A DNA stretch of 64,000 nt from CALMEC01 sp964434425 (GCA_964434425.1 CAYSVH010000001.1:124001-188000); one strand, 5' to 3'; shown: positions 42,590 through 51,969, numbered from the stretch's first letter. Numbers and translations are program-made. The notes: generated from the letters alone by a model not told the origin.

Positions 42590-43837
42590 ATGGCCACTCT
42601 CACCCCGACTCCGTCCACGGACCACGCCGTGTCGTCGACCGATCGCCACGCCGTCGACATCGTCGTCCCCGTCTACAACGAGGCGCACGTTCTCGAAGTC
42701 AGCATCCGTCGGCTGCGCGACTTCCTGGACACCGAGTTCCTGTTCGACTCGGTCGTCACCGTCGTGGACAACGGCAGTACCGACGGCACCGACGCAATCG
42801 CGCGCGACCTGGCGGAGGCCCTTCCCGGCGTGCGCGCCATCTGCCTGACCGAGAAGGGACGAGGCCGGGCACTTCGCCGCGCATGGCTCGAAAGTGACGC
42901 GACGGTGGTGGCGTACATGGACGTCGATCTGTCAACGGACCTGCGCGCGCTCCTCCCCCTCGTCGCGCCGCTCCTTTCCGACCACAGCGACGTGTCGATC
43001 GGGTCGCGCCTCACGCGAGGAAGCCGAGTGGTGCGGGGCGCGAAGCGGGAGATCATCTCACGTGGCTACAACCTCATCCTGCGAACGGTGATGCGAGCTC
43101 GTTTCTCGGATGCCCAGTGCGGCTTCAAGGCCATCCGGCGCGACCGGGCGCTCGAGCTCATCCCGCTGGTGCGCGACGACGAGTGGTTCTTCGACACGGA
43201 GCTCCTGCTTCTCGCCGAACGCGCCGACCTGCGCATCCACGAGGTTCCGGTCGACTGGGTCGACGATCCCGACTCACGCGTCGACATCGTGAACACTGCG
43301 CTGGCGGATCTCCGCGGCATCGTGCGGGTGGGGCGGGGGCTGGTGCGGGGTGAGATCCCTCTCTCGTCGATCCGGCCGCGTCGACCTCCCGACACCGCGA
43401 CCCCGCATGCGAGGCTCGCACGGCAGCTGATGCGGTTCGGCCTCATAGGGGTCCTCAGCACCGTGCTCTTCGCCGGACTGTTCCTGATGCTGCGCACCGC
43501 GGGATCAGGGCCACAGGTGGCCAACGCGGGCGCACTCATCCTTTCGACGATCGTCAACACGCAGGCCAACCGCCGGCTGACCTTCGGCGTGACCGGCGGG
43601 CGACGGGCGCTGCGCCATCAGGTGCAGGGACTGGCGATCCTCGCGCTCGCGCTCGTTCTCACGGCGGGCGGGCTCGCCGCCCTCCACCGGCTGGTGCCCG
43701 ACCCGTCGCACACGGCGGAGATCGTGACCCTCACTGTCGCGAACGTCATGGCGACGCTCGTGAAGTTCCTGCTGTTCCGCGGGTGGGTGTTCCGCGGTTC
43801 GCGCACCCCCACCCAGACCCCGGAGATGTCATCGTGA
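42590..43837 (+). CDS. GT2 glycosyltransferase fused to a GtrA-like membrane domain (YkcC-like)
   Basis: 415 residues. The N-terminal ~270 residues are a polyprenyl-phosphate glycosyltransferase (DPM1-like): DIVVPVYNEAHVLEVSIRRL, VDNGSTDGTDAI, YMDVDLSTDLRALLPL (DxD region), DAQCGFKAIRRDRALELIPL. The C-terminal ~130 residues hold four helices of GtrA type (FGLIGVLSTVLFAGLFLML; ALILSTIVNTQANRRLTFG). It should load a sugar on a lipid phosphate and pass it over the membrane. Its stop overlaps the PMT gene start (GTGA), matching the ykcC-ykcB pairing of Bacillus. The ATG is chosen by family length; a weak GATTCT box precedes it by 6 nt. Confidence 0.87.
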   Translation: MATLTPTPSTDHAVSSTDRHAVDIVVPVYNEAHVLEVSIRRLRDFLDTEFLFDSVVTVVDNGSTDGTDAIARDLAEALPGVRAICLTEKGRGRALRRAWLESDATVVAYMDVDLSTDLRALLPLVAPLLSDHSDVSIGSRLTRGSRVVRGAKREIISRGYNLILRTVMRARFSDAQCGFKAIRRDRALELIPLVRDDEWFFDTELLLLAERADLRIHEVPVDWVDDPDSRVDIVNTALADLRGIVRVGRGLVRGEIPLSSIRPRRPPDTATPHARLARQLMRFGLIGVLSTVLFAGLFLMLRTAGSGPQVANAGALILSTIVNTQANRRLTFGVTGGRRALRHQVQGLAILALALVLTAGGLAALHRLVPDPSHTAEIVTLTVANVMATLVKFLLFRGWVFRGSRTPTQTPEMSS

Positions 43838-46092
43838 CGACAAACGACCACGGTTCCCCGCATCGCGGCCTTCCACCCCTGTCGGGACGGACGCCGTTCG
43901 GTGGCCCACGCCCGGTTCTGGCGGCGCCCGCCGAGCCGCGGGTCCAGTCGGTCGACGACGCCGCGGGGACCACCCGCTGGCGGATCGGCTTCGCGCTTCT
44001 CCTGGCGGGGACCGCTGTCCTTTACCTCTGGGGGCTCGGAGCGTCCGGCTGGGCCAACGACTTCTACTCGGCGGCCGCACAGGCCGGCTCTCAGAGCTGG
44101 AAGGCACTCTTCTTCGGATCGTCCGACGCGGCCAACGCCATCACCGTCGACAAGCCACCGGCCTCCCTCTGGCTCATGGGCCTGTCGGTGCGTGTCTTCG
44201 GGCTGAGCTCGTGGAGCATCCTCATCCCGCAGGCCCTTCTGGGCGTGGGCTCGGTCGCCGTGCTCGCCCTCACGGTGCGCCGCTGGTTCGGATCGGGTGC
44301 CGCGCTCCTGGCGGGCGCCGTCCTCGCGCTCACCCCGGTCGCCGTGCTCATGTTCCGCTTCAACAACCCGGATGCGCTCCTCGTCTTCCTGCTCGTGGCC
44401 GGGGCGTACGCCATGACCCGAGCGGTGGAGCGCGCGAACGTGTGGTGGGTGGTCGCCGCCGGGTCGCTGGTCGGCTTCGCCTTCCTCACGAAGATGCTGC
44501 AGGCGCTCCTCGTGCTCCCGGCGTTCGCTCTCGTCTACCTGGTCGCCGCTCCCACTGGCCTTCGACGCAGGATCGCGCACGTGCTGGCGGGAGGTGCCGC
44601 CATGGTGGTGAGCGCCGGGTGGTGGGTGGCCGCCGTCGAGATGTGGCCCGCGTCGTCGCGCCCCTACATCGGCGGATCGCAGAACAACAGCGTGCTCGAG
44701 CTCATCTTCGGATACAACGGCTTCGGCCGTCTGACCGGGAACCAGGTGGGCAGCGTCGGCGGTGGCGGTGGCGGTGGCGGGGGCGGCCGCTGGGGCGAGA
44801 CGGGCTGGGACCGCATGTTCCAGGCGTCCTGGTCCGGTCAGATCGCGTGGCTGATCCCCGCGGCGGCTCTCGCGATCGTCGTCGCCCTCGTGCTCAGCCG
44901 TCGCGCCGACCGCACGGACCGACTGCGTGCGGCCACGATCCTCTGGGGTGGCTGGTTCCTGGTCACCATGCTCACCTTCAGCTTCGGCCAGGGCATCATC
45001 CACGAGTACTACTCGGTGGCACTGGCCCCCGCGATCGGCGCCCTCGTCGCGATCGTGGGTCGCGAGCTCTGGCGTCGTCGTGATGACATGATCGCGCGCG
45101 TCGTCCTGGCGGCGGGCGTCGTCGTCACCGCGTTCACGGCCCGGTCCATCCTGGGTAACGCCTCCGACTGGAATCCGTGGTTGTCGTCGCTGGTGGTCGC
45201 GGTCGGCATCGGTGCGGCGGTTCTCCTGGTCGCCGGCGACAGGTGGCATGCCCGGGCCCGTGCGGCCGCCGTCACCGCCGCCGTGGCCGCACTCCTTCTG
45301 GCTCCCTCGGCGTACGCGCTGCAGACCGCGTCAACGCCGCACGCCGGCGCGATCCCCTCGGCGGGACCCCAGGTCGACCGCGGATTCGGCGGCATGGGCG
45401 GTCGTGCTGGTCAGCGCATGGGGCAGGGCGGTCCGCCCGCCGGCCTCGGCACCGCACCCGGCGGCAGGCAGGGTGGCTCATCGAACGGCATGCCGGGCTC
45501 CCCGTTCGACGGCGCGTCGGGGAGTCCATCCAGCGGCATGGCCCCGGGCGGCTTCGGCCAGAACCCCGGTGCCGTTGGGTTCGGTCCGTCCGGCAGCGCG
45601 AGCCAGAGCGGCTCGGGCTCTCGGTGGGGGGCGCGCGGCTCAGGATCGGGCGCGACCCAGGGCTCCGGTCAGAGCACGGCGCGCTCCCGCTTCGGCGGAG
45701 GCGGCGGAGGCGCCGGCGGGCTGCTTCGCGCGGGAACGCCGTCGACTGAGGCCGTGAGCGCGCTCACCCGGAACGCCGACGACTTCACCTGGGTTGCGGC
45801 CACCGTCGGATCCAACTCCGCCGCCGGGTTCCAGCTGGCCACCGAGAAGCCGGTCATGGCCATCGGCGGGTTCAACGGAAGCGACCCGTCACCGACGCTC
45901 GAGGAGTTCATCGCGCTCGTCGAGCGTGGCCGGATCCACTGGTTCATCGGAGGCGCCCGGATGGGCGGAGGTCAGATGGGTGGCAGTCGCGCCTCGTCCG
46001 AGATCGCCTCCTGGGTCGCGCAGAACTTCGAGGCCCAGGAGATCGGCAACACGACCATGTACGACCTCAGCCTGCCGGTGGGTGGATCGTGA
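43834..46092 (+). CDS. PMT-type (GT39/ArnT-like) membrane glycosyltransferase, YkcB-like
   Basis: 752 residues with about 12 membrane helices. The first extracytoplasmic loop has the acidic catalytic segment SGWANDFYSAAAQAGSQSW and ITVDKPPASLWLMGL, typical of GT39 enzymes using lipid-linked sugars. A run of ten glycines (44758-44787) lies in one loop. After the last helix (~residue 505) comes a Gly/Ser/Gln-rich linker of about 130 residues. The extracytoplasmic C-terminal domain follows (FTWVAATVGSNSAAGFQLATEKPVMAIGGFNGSDP ... RIHWFIGGARMGGG), as in YkcB. Coupled to the GT2-GtrA gene; together they should glycosylate an envelope polymer or protein. Confidence 0.88.
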   Translation: MTTNDHGSPHRGLPPLSGRTPFGGPRPVLAAPAEPRVQSVDDAAGTTRWRIGFALLLAGTAVLYLWGLGASGWANDFYSAAAQAGSQSWKALFFGSSDAANAITVDKPPASLWLMGLSVRVFGLSSWSILIPQALLGVGSVAVLALTVRRWFGSGAALLAGAVLALTPVAVLMFRFNNPDALLVFLLVAGAYAMTRAVERANVWWVVAAGSLVGFAFLTKMLQALLVLPAFALVYLVAAPTGLRRRIAHVLAGGAAMVVSAGWWVAAVEMWPASSRPYIGGSQNNSVLELIFGYNGFGRLTGNQVGSVGGGGGGGGGGRWGETGWDRMFQASWSGQIAWLIPAAALAIVVALVLSRRADRTDRLRAATILWGGWFLVTMLTFSFGQGIIHEYYSVALAPAIGALVAIVGRELWRRRDDMIARVVLAAGVVVTAFTARSILGNASDWNPWLSSLVVAVGIGAAVLLVAGDRWHARARAAAVTAAVAALLLAPSAYALQTASTPHAGAIPSAGPQVDRGFGGMGGRAGQRMGQGGPPAGLGTAPGGRQGGSSNGMPGSPFDGASGSPSSGMAPGGFGQNPGAVGFGPSGSASQSGSGSRWGARGSGSGATQGSGQSTARSRFGGGGGGAGGLLRAGTPSTEAVSALTRNADDFTWVAATVGSNSAAGFQLATEKPVMAIGGFNGSDPSPTLEEFIALVERGRIHWFIGGARMGGGQMGGSRASSEIASWVAQNFEAQEIGNTTMYDLSLPVGGS
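44758..44787 (+). repeat. Poly-glycine codon run (10 GGN codons)
   Basis: Ten consecutive glycine codons, alternating GGC and GGT at first, inside an extracytoplasmic loop of the PMT protein. The codon unit is a triplet, so length changes would not shift the frame. Confidence 0.85.
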
Positions 46093-46170
46093 TCTGGCTT
46101 CCACCGCGGGATGCGCTGCCCGCCCATCCGTTCGATCGCCGGGTGCCGCCGCCCGGTGCGGCGGACCCGG

Positions 46171-46797
46171 TCAGTTGGTGGTCGCCAGAGCGACTCGCAA
46201 TGACGGATGGTCGGCGAGGAGCTCCAGGGCCCGCTCCAGCAGGCCGATGCCCGGTTCGGTCCGATGCCATGTGGACGCACCGCTGGGATGGGGAAGGGCG
46301 ATGACGTCCACCGTCCGTCCGAAGTAGTCCGTGGTGCGGGACTGCCCGACGATGTCGACGAGCTTGCCGCGGAAGCCCAGGACCTCGGCGATCGCCAGAC
46401 CGCCGACGGGGATCACGAGGTCGGGCCGGAGGATCGCCGTCTCCTCCTCCAGATGGCCCCGGCAGAGGTCGATCTCGGCGGGGGAGGGCTTGCGATCCCC
46501 GCCGCCCTTCGCCTTGCCGGGAAAGCACCGTGCCACCGCGGCGAAGTAGACGCCGGCGCGAACACGCTCCTCATCGGCGCCGGTCGCCCGTTCGAACCAC
46601 TTGAAGAGCGTGCGACCCGCCGTCCATGCGAACGGGCGACCGAATGAACCCTCGCGCGGTCCCGGTGCCTGTCCCACGAGGAGCACGCGGGTGTCGATGG
46701 CCGCGGGGTGGACCACCGGGCCGATCATGTCGGGGCAGGCGGTGCACCGCTCCATCCGCGTGTGGAGATCGTCCAGCCGCGTGATCACCTCGTTCAT
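46171..46797 (-). CDS. Uracil-DNA glycosylase family 4/5-like protein
   Basis: 208 residues. Removes uracil or related damaged bases from DNA. Cys pair CTACPDM (iron-sulfur ligand region), motif 1 VLLVGQAPGPREGSFGRPF, then CFPGKAKGGGDRKPSPAEIDLCRGHLEEE carrying further cysteines, and the C-terminal motif ALPHPSGAS. Motif 1 has GQAPG where family 4 has GEAPG, so the water-activating residue differs and the exact family is open. ATG 46797 overlaps the DUF72 stop (ATGA) and follows GGAGGGA. Confidence 0.82.
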   Translation of the reverse strand: MNEVITRLDDLHTRMERCTACPDMIGPVVHPAAIDTRVLLVGQAPGPREGSFGRPFAWTAGRTLFKWFERATGADEERVRAGVYFAAVARCFPGKAKGGGDRKPSPAEIDLCRGHLEEETAILRPDLVIPVGGLAIAEVLGFRGKLVDIVGQSRTTDYFGRTVDVIALPHPSGASTWHRTEPGIGLLERALELLADHPSLRVALATTN

Positions 46798-47531
46798 GTG
46801 GACGTCCCTCCCGACACGGCATCGACCATCCACTCGGCCAGACCGACACCGGCGTGCGGATCGCCGGCCGGGATGCCCTTGTGGCGTCCGAACACGTAGG
46901 TGGGGCGCATCACGGCCGACGCTCGCGCGGTACCGACCCATGCGCGGCGCTCCGTGTCTCCGTAGTGCTCGCCGCGCAGGCGGACGTACGCCAGCCGCCC
47001 CGGCGGCAGGGTGTCCAGTACCGCTCCGCTCGTCTCATTCACGCATACGGCGTGGCCTCGATCGGCGACCGAGGCGATGACCCCCGCGTCGAACCAGGAC
47101 GGGTCGCGGAAATCGAACACGAGCGGCGGCGCATCGGCCGGCCAGTTACCCAGGATCGTGCCGAGGCGATCATCGTCGCGGGCTGCACCGTCCGGGTACC
47201 GCAGCAGGATCGTGGCGAGGCGCGTACCGAGCGGCGACAGCGCATCCAGCAGTTGGTCACGGGTGCGGAGGGTGGCGTCGGTCCACCGGACCTGGCCCTG
47301 CGTCATCGCGCGCGGCGCCTTGATGGCGAAGCGGAAGGTCGGTGGTGTGGTGTCGGCCCACCTGCGTATCGTGTCCGGCGACGGCATCCGGTAGTAGGTG
47401 CCGTTCACCTCGCACGCGGTGAACCGCGTCACGTAGTACGCGAGGAAGTCCGTCTGGGCGACGTCGGCCGGATAGAACGCCGGCTTCCATTCGGGGTATG
47501 CCCAGCCGGAGGTGCCGATGAAGAGATCCAC
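46794..47531 (-). CDS. DUF72 family protein (YecE-like)
   Basis: 245 residues forming a TIM-barrel. FIGTSGWAYPEWKPAFYP at the start, VTRFTACEVNGTYYRMPSPDTIRRWA, FRFAIKAPRAMTQ, and PLVFDFRDPSWFDAGV are family signatures. Function is unknown, although the gene is often linked to repair or iron-sulfur proteins; here it is translationally coupled to a uracil-DNA glycosylase. The GTG at 47531 gives the family N-terminus; upstream open sequence is not similar to DUF72. Confidence 0.87.
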   Translation of the reverse strand: MDLFIGTSGWAYPEWKPAFYPADVAQTDFLAYYVTRFTACEVNGTYYRMPSPDTIRRWADTTPPTFRFAIKAPRAMTQGQVRWTDATLRTRDQLLDALSPLGTRLATILLRYPDGAARDDDRLGTILGNWPADAPPLVFDFRDPSWFDAGVIASVADRGHAVCVNETSGAVLDTLPPGRLAYVRLRGEHYGDTERRAWVGTARASAVMRPTYVFGRHKGIPAGDPHAGVGLAEWMVDAVSGGTST

Positions 47532-47734
47532 ACGTCCATTCTGGCGATCCTCCCGCACCGAGGTCGACGCGAGGTGGTTGGTTCCGCGATCGCGTGGCGC
47601 GGTGCACGCCGCCGGAGGCCCCGGAAAGGGCACCATCCTGACCGTCGGCACCCGGCGACACCCCGCATCCACCCGTGACGCACCCCACATCCACGACACC
47701 GCCGAACCAGCCATCTCGACGTATCCTTGGCGGT

Positions 47735-48424
47735 GTGACCCACGCCATCATCGTCGCGGCGGGCTCCGGATCCCGGCTCGGAGCGGACCGCCCCAAGGCC
47801 CTCGTCGACCTGGCCGGTGCGCCGCTCGTCGCATGGAGTGCCCGCGCCTTCCGGGGCTGCCGTTCCATCGTGATCGCCGCACCGCCGGGCCACGAGGAGG
47901 ACGTCGCGCATGCGCTGGAGGCGCTCGATCTGCCGCCGACGATGGTCGTCACCGGTGGGGCCACGCGTCAGCACTCGGTGAGGATCGCGCTCGAGCGCAT
48001 CCCCCCGGAGGCCGAACGCATCCTCGTCCACGACGCCGCCCGCCCGCTCGTCACGCCCAGGATCGTGCGCGCCGTGAGGGACGCGCTGGATACGGAGGTC
48101 GGTGCGATCGCCGCGTCGCCCGTGGCCGACACGCTGAAGCGCGCGACGGAGGATGAGCACGTGGTGTCCGGCACCGTGGACCGCGCCGGCCTCTGGCGTG
48201 CCGAGACCCCGCAGGGTTTTCGCGCGGACGCGATGCGCGCGGTCTTCGCCGCGGCGGACGACGCGACACTGGCGGCGGCCACGGACTGCGCCTCGATGAT
48301 GGAACGGGCAGGTCATCGGATCCGCCTCGTCGATTCCGTGACGCCCAATCTGAAGGTGACGACGACGGCTGACGCCGTGGTCGTGGCGGCGCTTCTGCGC
48401 ATCGCCCCCGACGGGGATTCCTGA
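47735..48424 (+). CDS. ispD: 2-C-methyl-D-erythritol 4-phosphate cytidylyltransferase
   Basis: 229 residues. MEP-pathway step coupling CTP to methylerythritol phosphate. CTP-binding AAGSGSRLGADRPKALVDLAG, GGATRQHSVRIAL, VHDAARPLVTPRIV and ETPQGFRADAMRAVF are signatures; the C-terminus VTPNLKVTTTADAVVV is complete. GTG 47735 lies 7 nt after TATCCT (47722-47727) with no Shine-Dalgarno (leaderless). The ispF gene follows after an interruption of two genes. Confidence 0.94.
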   Translation: MTHAIIVAAGSGSRLGADRPKALVDLAGAPLVAWSARAFRGCRSIVIAAPPGHEEDVAHALEALDLPPTMVVTGGATRQHSVRIALERIPPEAERILVHDAARPLVTPRIVRAVRDALDTEVGAIAASPVADTLKRATEDEHVVSGTVDRAGLWRAETPQGFRADAMRAVFAAADDATLAAATDCASMMERAGHRIRLVDSVTPNLKVTTTADAVVVAALLRIAPDGDS

Positions 48425-48515
48425 CCGGCACCCGAGCGGGCGAACATGTGTTCTCTGCTGGCGTGGCCGTCCGCCGGCGCAGGAGGATCGTGCAATCGAT
48501 CCTCGAGGAGGAGCC

Positions 48516-49001
48516 ATGGAACCCCGTGTCTCGCTCATCACCCTCGGCGTGGCCGATCTCGACCGGGCGCGTCGCTTCTACGAGGCTCTCGGCTGGAAGG
48601 ACGAGAGCACGGACGCCGACGTCGTCTTCTTCCAGTGCGGAGGGATGATCGTCGGGCTGTGGGATCGCGCGGCCCTGGCGAAGGACAGTCACGCGCAGGA
48701 CGCGGGTGGATGGGGTGGCGTGACGCTCGCGTACAACGTTCGCGTGTCCCGTGAGGTCGATGTCGTCGTCGCCGAGATCGCCGCCGCCGGCGGGACCGTC
48801 CTCGTGCTCCTGAGGAGACGTTCTGGGGCGGCTGTTCCGCCGTCGTCGCCGATCCGGACGGACACCGCTGGGAGATCGCCCACAACCCCTACTGGCACAT
48901 CACGGACGGCGGGCGGACCCGGATGTCTCCGGCGCAGGCCGGTCGACGCGACCACCGCGCGCGCATCGGGGACGGTGACGGAGTTCGCCGCGACCCGCTG
49001 A
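48516..49001 (+). pseudogene. VOC (glyoxalase/bleomycin-resistance) protein, frameshifted
   Basis: The first ~95 residues are a good VOC half (VSLITLGVADLDRARRFYEALGW, GGMIVGLWDRAALA, AEIAAAGGTVLV). At about 48810 the frame breaks. The -1 frame then carries the expected second half (PEETFWGGCSAVVADPDGHR, WEIAHNPYWHI), ending its family similarity near 48925 without a stop. The start frame runs as low-complexity sequence to 49001. One base (probably a C in GTGCTCC) appears missing. It may be a real pseudogene or an assembly error. ATG 48516 has a fine GAGGAGGA Shine-Dalgarno. Confidence 0.68.
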
Positions 49002-49083
49002 GGTCGCCGCACGATCCGCGTCGGGTGGTGCGGCGAGCCGAGGGAGGGGGTGGCGTGAGCGCCTCCATCGGTAGTGTCACGGG

Positions 49084-49938
49084 GTGCTCATCGACTACCA
49101 CATGCACCTGCAGCCCGACGGCGCCGAGGCCCGTGCACGCGATGAGCGGCGGTGGGAGGCGCACGGCGGTGCGCGTTCCTTCGGCTGGATCGGCCGGTAC
49201 GTGCAGCAGGCGAAGGCACGTGCCATCGGCGAGATCGCCATCACCGAGCACGTCCACCGGTTCACGGTCGTCCGGGACTGGCACGACCACCCGTGGTGGC
49301 GGGGAGAGGCGACGGAGGACCTGTCGGAGCACTGCGCGGCGGTCCTGCACGCCAGGGAGGCGGGATTCCCGGTTCTCCTCGGCATCGAGATGGACTGGCT
49401 GCCGAATCGCGTCGACGGCATCCGGGCGCTCCTCGACGAGTACCCGTTCGACGTGGTGCTGGGCTCGGTGCACTGGCTGGACACGCTCGGCATCGACGAC
49501 CCCGGTGACCCCGCCGCGGCGCATCTGGGCGACGACACCGTCTGGGAACGCTACCTCGGCGAATGGGTCCGTGCCGCCCAATCGCGTCTCTATGACGTTA
49601 TGGCGCATCCGGACCTGCCCAAGGTCTTCGGTGCGCGTCTTCCCGACCGCCTGCGGGACCGCATCGACGAGGCCATCGCCGCGGCGGCGGAGTCCGGCGT
49701 GGCGATGGAGTGCTCGTCGGCGGGGCTCCGCAAACCGGTCGAGGAGATGTACCCGGATCCCGACTGGCTCGCGCCGATGAGAGAGCGCGGCATCCCGGTG
49801 ACGCTGGCCAGCGACGCCCATACGCCGGAGGACGTGGGCCGTGACTATCCGACCCTGGTCGCCGCGGTCCGTTCGGCCGGGTACACGACGATCACGCGCT
49901 TCTCGGAGCGAATCGCACGCCAGGAACCCATCGCATGA
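49084..49938 (+). CDS. PHP-domain phosphatase (histidinol-phosphatase type)
   Basis: 284 residues. The four PHP motifs are present: LIDYHMHLQPDG, IAITEHVHRF, GIEMDWLPN/LGSVHWLD and VMAHPDLPKVFG, with TLASDAHTPEDVG carrying the last metal ligands. These proteins dephosphorylate histidinol phosphate or related sugar phosphates; substrate is not certain. GTG 49084 comes 6 nt after TAGTGT (leaderless). The 3' end overlaps ispF by 4 nt, so it is carried with isoprenoid synthesis rather than with his genes. Confidence 0.85.
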   Translation: MLIDYHMHLQPDGAEARARDERRWEAHGGARSFGWIGRYVQQAKARAIGEIAITEHVHRFTVVRDWHDHPWWRGEATEDLSEHCAAVLHAREAGFPVLLGIEMDWLPNRVDGIRALLDEYPFDVVLGSVHWLDTLGIDDPGDPAAAHLGDDTVWERYLGEWVRAAQSRLYDVMAHPDLPKVFGARLPDRLRDRIDEAIAAAAESGVAMECSSAGLRKPVEEMYPDPDWLAPMRERGIPVTLASDAHTPEDVGRDYPTLVAAVRSAGYTTITRFSERIARQEPIA

Positions 49939-50408
49939 CCATACGGGTCGGTCTGGGCATCGACGCGCATCAGCTGGGTGAGGGCATCCCCCTCATGCTG
50001 GGCACGTTGCACATTCCGCACGGCCGTGGCCTCATCGGGCACAGCGACGGCGACGTCGTGGCACACGCCCTGTGCGACGCGCTGCTCTCCGCCACCGGCG
50101 GCCCCGACATCGGTGCGCTCTTCCCCTCGGACGACGAGACCTTCCGCGGGATCTCGGGCGCCTCCCTCATCGCCGTGGTGCGCGATCTCATCGAGGGTGA
50201 GGGATGGAGCGTGGTGAACGCGCACGCCGTCGTGGTGTGCCAGGAGCCGCGCCTCAGCCCGCATCGTGAGGCCATGTGCGCGGCGCTCACCGAGCACGCC
50301 GGCGCCCCGGTGACGGTGCACGCGACCACCACCGACAGGATGGGCTTCCCCGGTCGAGGCGAGGGCATCGCCTGTCAGGTCGTCGCCCTGGTTCAACGCG
50401 ACACGTGA
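49935..50408 (+). CDS. ispF: 2-C-methyl-D-erythritol 2,4-cyclodiphosphate synthase
   Basis: 157 residues. Makes MEcPP in the MEP isoprenoid pathway. The zinc site GLGIDAHQL and SDGDVVAHALCDALLSATGGPDIG, the loop FPSDDETFRGISGASLI, and TTTDRMGFPGRGEGIA match the family along its length. Coupled to the PHP gene by ATGA; cysS follows after 13 nt, so the three are probably one operon. Confidence 0.95.
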   Translation: MTIRVGLGIDAHQLGEGIPLMLGTLHIPHGRGLIGHSDGDVVAHALCDALLSATGGPDIGALFPSDDETFRGISGASLIAVVRDLIEGEGWSVVNAHAVVVCQEPRLSPHREAMCAALTEHAGAPVTVHATTTDRMGFPGRGEGIACQVVALVQRDT

Positions 50409-50421
50409 GGGAAGGACCCGC

Positions 50422-51822
50422 ATGACCGACGGAGCGATCCGCTTCTACTCGACGCTGACCAAACGCAAGGAGCCGCTGGAGCCGCGTCCGGACGGTACGG
50501 TGCGGATCTACGCATGCGGCCCCACGGTCTACTCGCGCGTGCACATCGGCAACGCCCGGCCCTTCGTCGTGTTCTCGGTCCTCAAGCGGTACCTCGATCG
50601 CCGTGGCTTCCGCGCGATCCTGGTCTGCAACATCACCGACATCAACGACAAGATCTACGTGACCGCGGAGAGGGAGGGACTCCCCAGCGACGAGGTCGCC
50701 CGCAGGTACGCCGATCTGTACCGCGCCGACACGGATCGCCTGGAGCTCGGCCGTCCCACGCACGAGCCCCTCGTCACCGACACGATCCCCGAGATCATCG
50801 CGCTCATCTCGGATCTCATCGATCGCGGCCTGGCATACCCGGCCGACGGTGACGTGTACTTCCGCGTGGAGCGCTTCGAGGGGTACGGCAAGCTCTCGGG
50901 CCGACGGCTGGAGGACATGCGCAGCGAGGAGCCCGGTACCGGCAAGGAGAACCCGCTCGACTTCGCCCTCTGGAAGGGGCACAAGCCAGGAGAGGACACC
51001 TCGTGGGAGTCGCCGTGGGGACCGGGACGGCCCGGCTGGCACATCGAGTGTTCCGCCATGGCGGAGGCCAGCCTGGGCATGGAGTTCGACATTCATGGCG
51101 GGGGCATCGATCTGGCGTTCCCGCATCACGAGAACGAGATCGCGCAGTCCGAGGGGGCGCGCGGTGTCCCGTTCGCCAAGATCTGGATGCACAACGAGAT
51201 GCTGGAGCTCTCGGGCGAGAAGATGGCCAAGAGCGTCGGCAACATCCAGTCGCTCGCCGAGGTGCTGGACCGCTGGCCGCGCGACACCGTCATCGCCTAC
51301 TTCCTGACGAGTCACTACCGCTCCAAGCTGCCGTTCTCGGACGAGCGCCTGGAGGAGGCCGGTCGCCGCGTGGAGCGGCTCCGCAACACCCTGCGGGCGA
51401 TCGATACGGCCCTCGAGGCGCCCGGGGAGGGGACGAACACCGACCTGGCGGGTGCGCTGGTGTCGGCGCGCGGCGCGTTCTTCGAGGCGCTGGACGACGA
51501 CTTCAACACACCCGAGGCCTTCGCCGCGCTCGACACCGTGAGCCGCGCGATCAACCATGCGCTCGACAGCGACCGTCCCGGCGAGGCGCAGCTGCTCGAG
51601 GTCCGGCGGCAGCTGCTCGAGCTGCTCGACGTCTTCGCCCTCGGCGGTATCGACCGCGACGAGGAAACCCCGGCCGAGGTCGCGGAGCTCCTCGAGCGGC
51701 GACAGGCGGCTCGGGCGGCGCGCGACTTCGCCGAGGCCGACCGGCTCCGCGACGAGATCACCGCGATGGGGTACGAGATCCGCGACGGCGCCGACGGCGC
51801 GACCGTCGTGCCACGGGGGTAG
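50422..51822 (+). CDS. cysS: Cysteinyl-tRNA synthetase
   Basis: 466 residues. Class I synthetase charging tRNA-Cys. Zinc-binding Cys in RIYACGPTVYSRVHIGNARPF (HIGH motif HIGN near 40), WHIECSAMAEASLG and FPHHENEIAQSEGA supply the other zinc ligands, and GEKMAKSVGN is the KMSKS loop (near 266). The C-terminal DALR domain is complete. GGAAGGA precedes ATG. It is one of the standard neighbours of ispF in actinomycetes. Confidence 0.96.
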   Translation: MTDGAIRFYSTLTKRKEPLEPRPDGTVRIYACGPTVYSRVHIGNARPFVVFSVLKRYLDRRGFRAILVCNITDINDKIYVTAEREGLPSDEVARRYADLYRADTDRLELGRPTHEPLVTDTIPEIIALISDLIDRGLAYPADGDVYFRVERFEGYGKLSGRRLEDMRSEEPGTGKENPLDFALWKGHKPGEDTSWESPWGPGRPGWHIECSAMAEASLGMEFDIHGGGIDLAFPHHENEIAQSEGARGVPFAKIWMHNEMLELSGEKMAKSVGNIQSLAEVLDRWPRDTVIAYFLTSHYRSKLPFSDERLEEAGRRVERLRNTLRAIDTALEAPGEGTNTDLAGALVSARGAFFEALDDDFNTPEAFAALDTVSRAINHALDSDRPGEAQLLEVRRQLLELLDVFALGGIDRDEETPAEVAELLERRQAARAARDFAEADRLRDEITAMGYEIRDGADGATVVPRG

Positions 51823-51969
51823 TCCCGAGGGCGTTCCGGGAGATCCGGCATGCGCGTCGGAGCGGTATTGGCGAGTCGGTGTGGCGCGTGACGCCGACTC
51901 CGTGGACGATGGGATCCAAGCATCACAGAGGCCCCGCCCGGCCCGGGGACCGCGGGGTAGCATCGGCAC

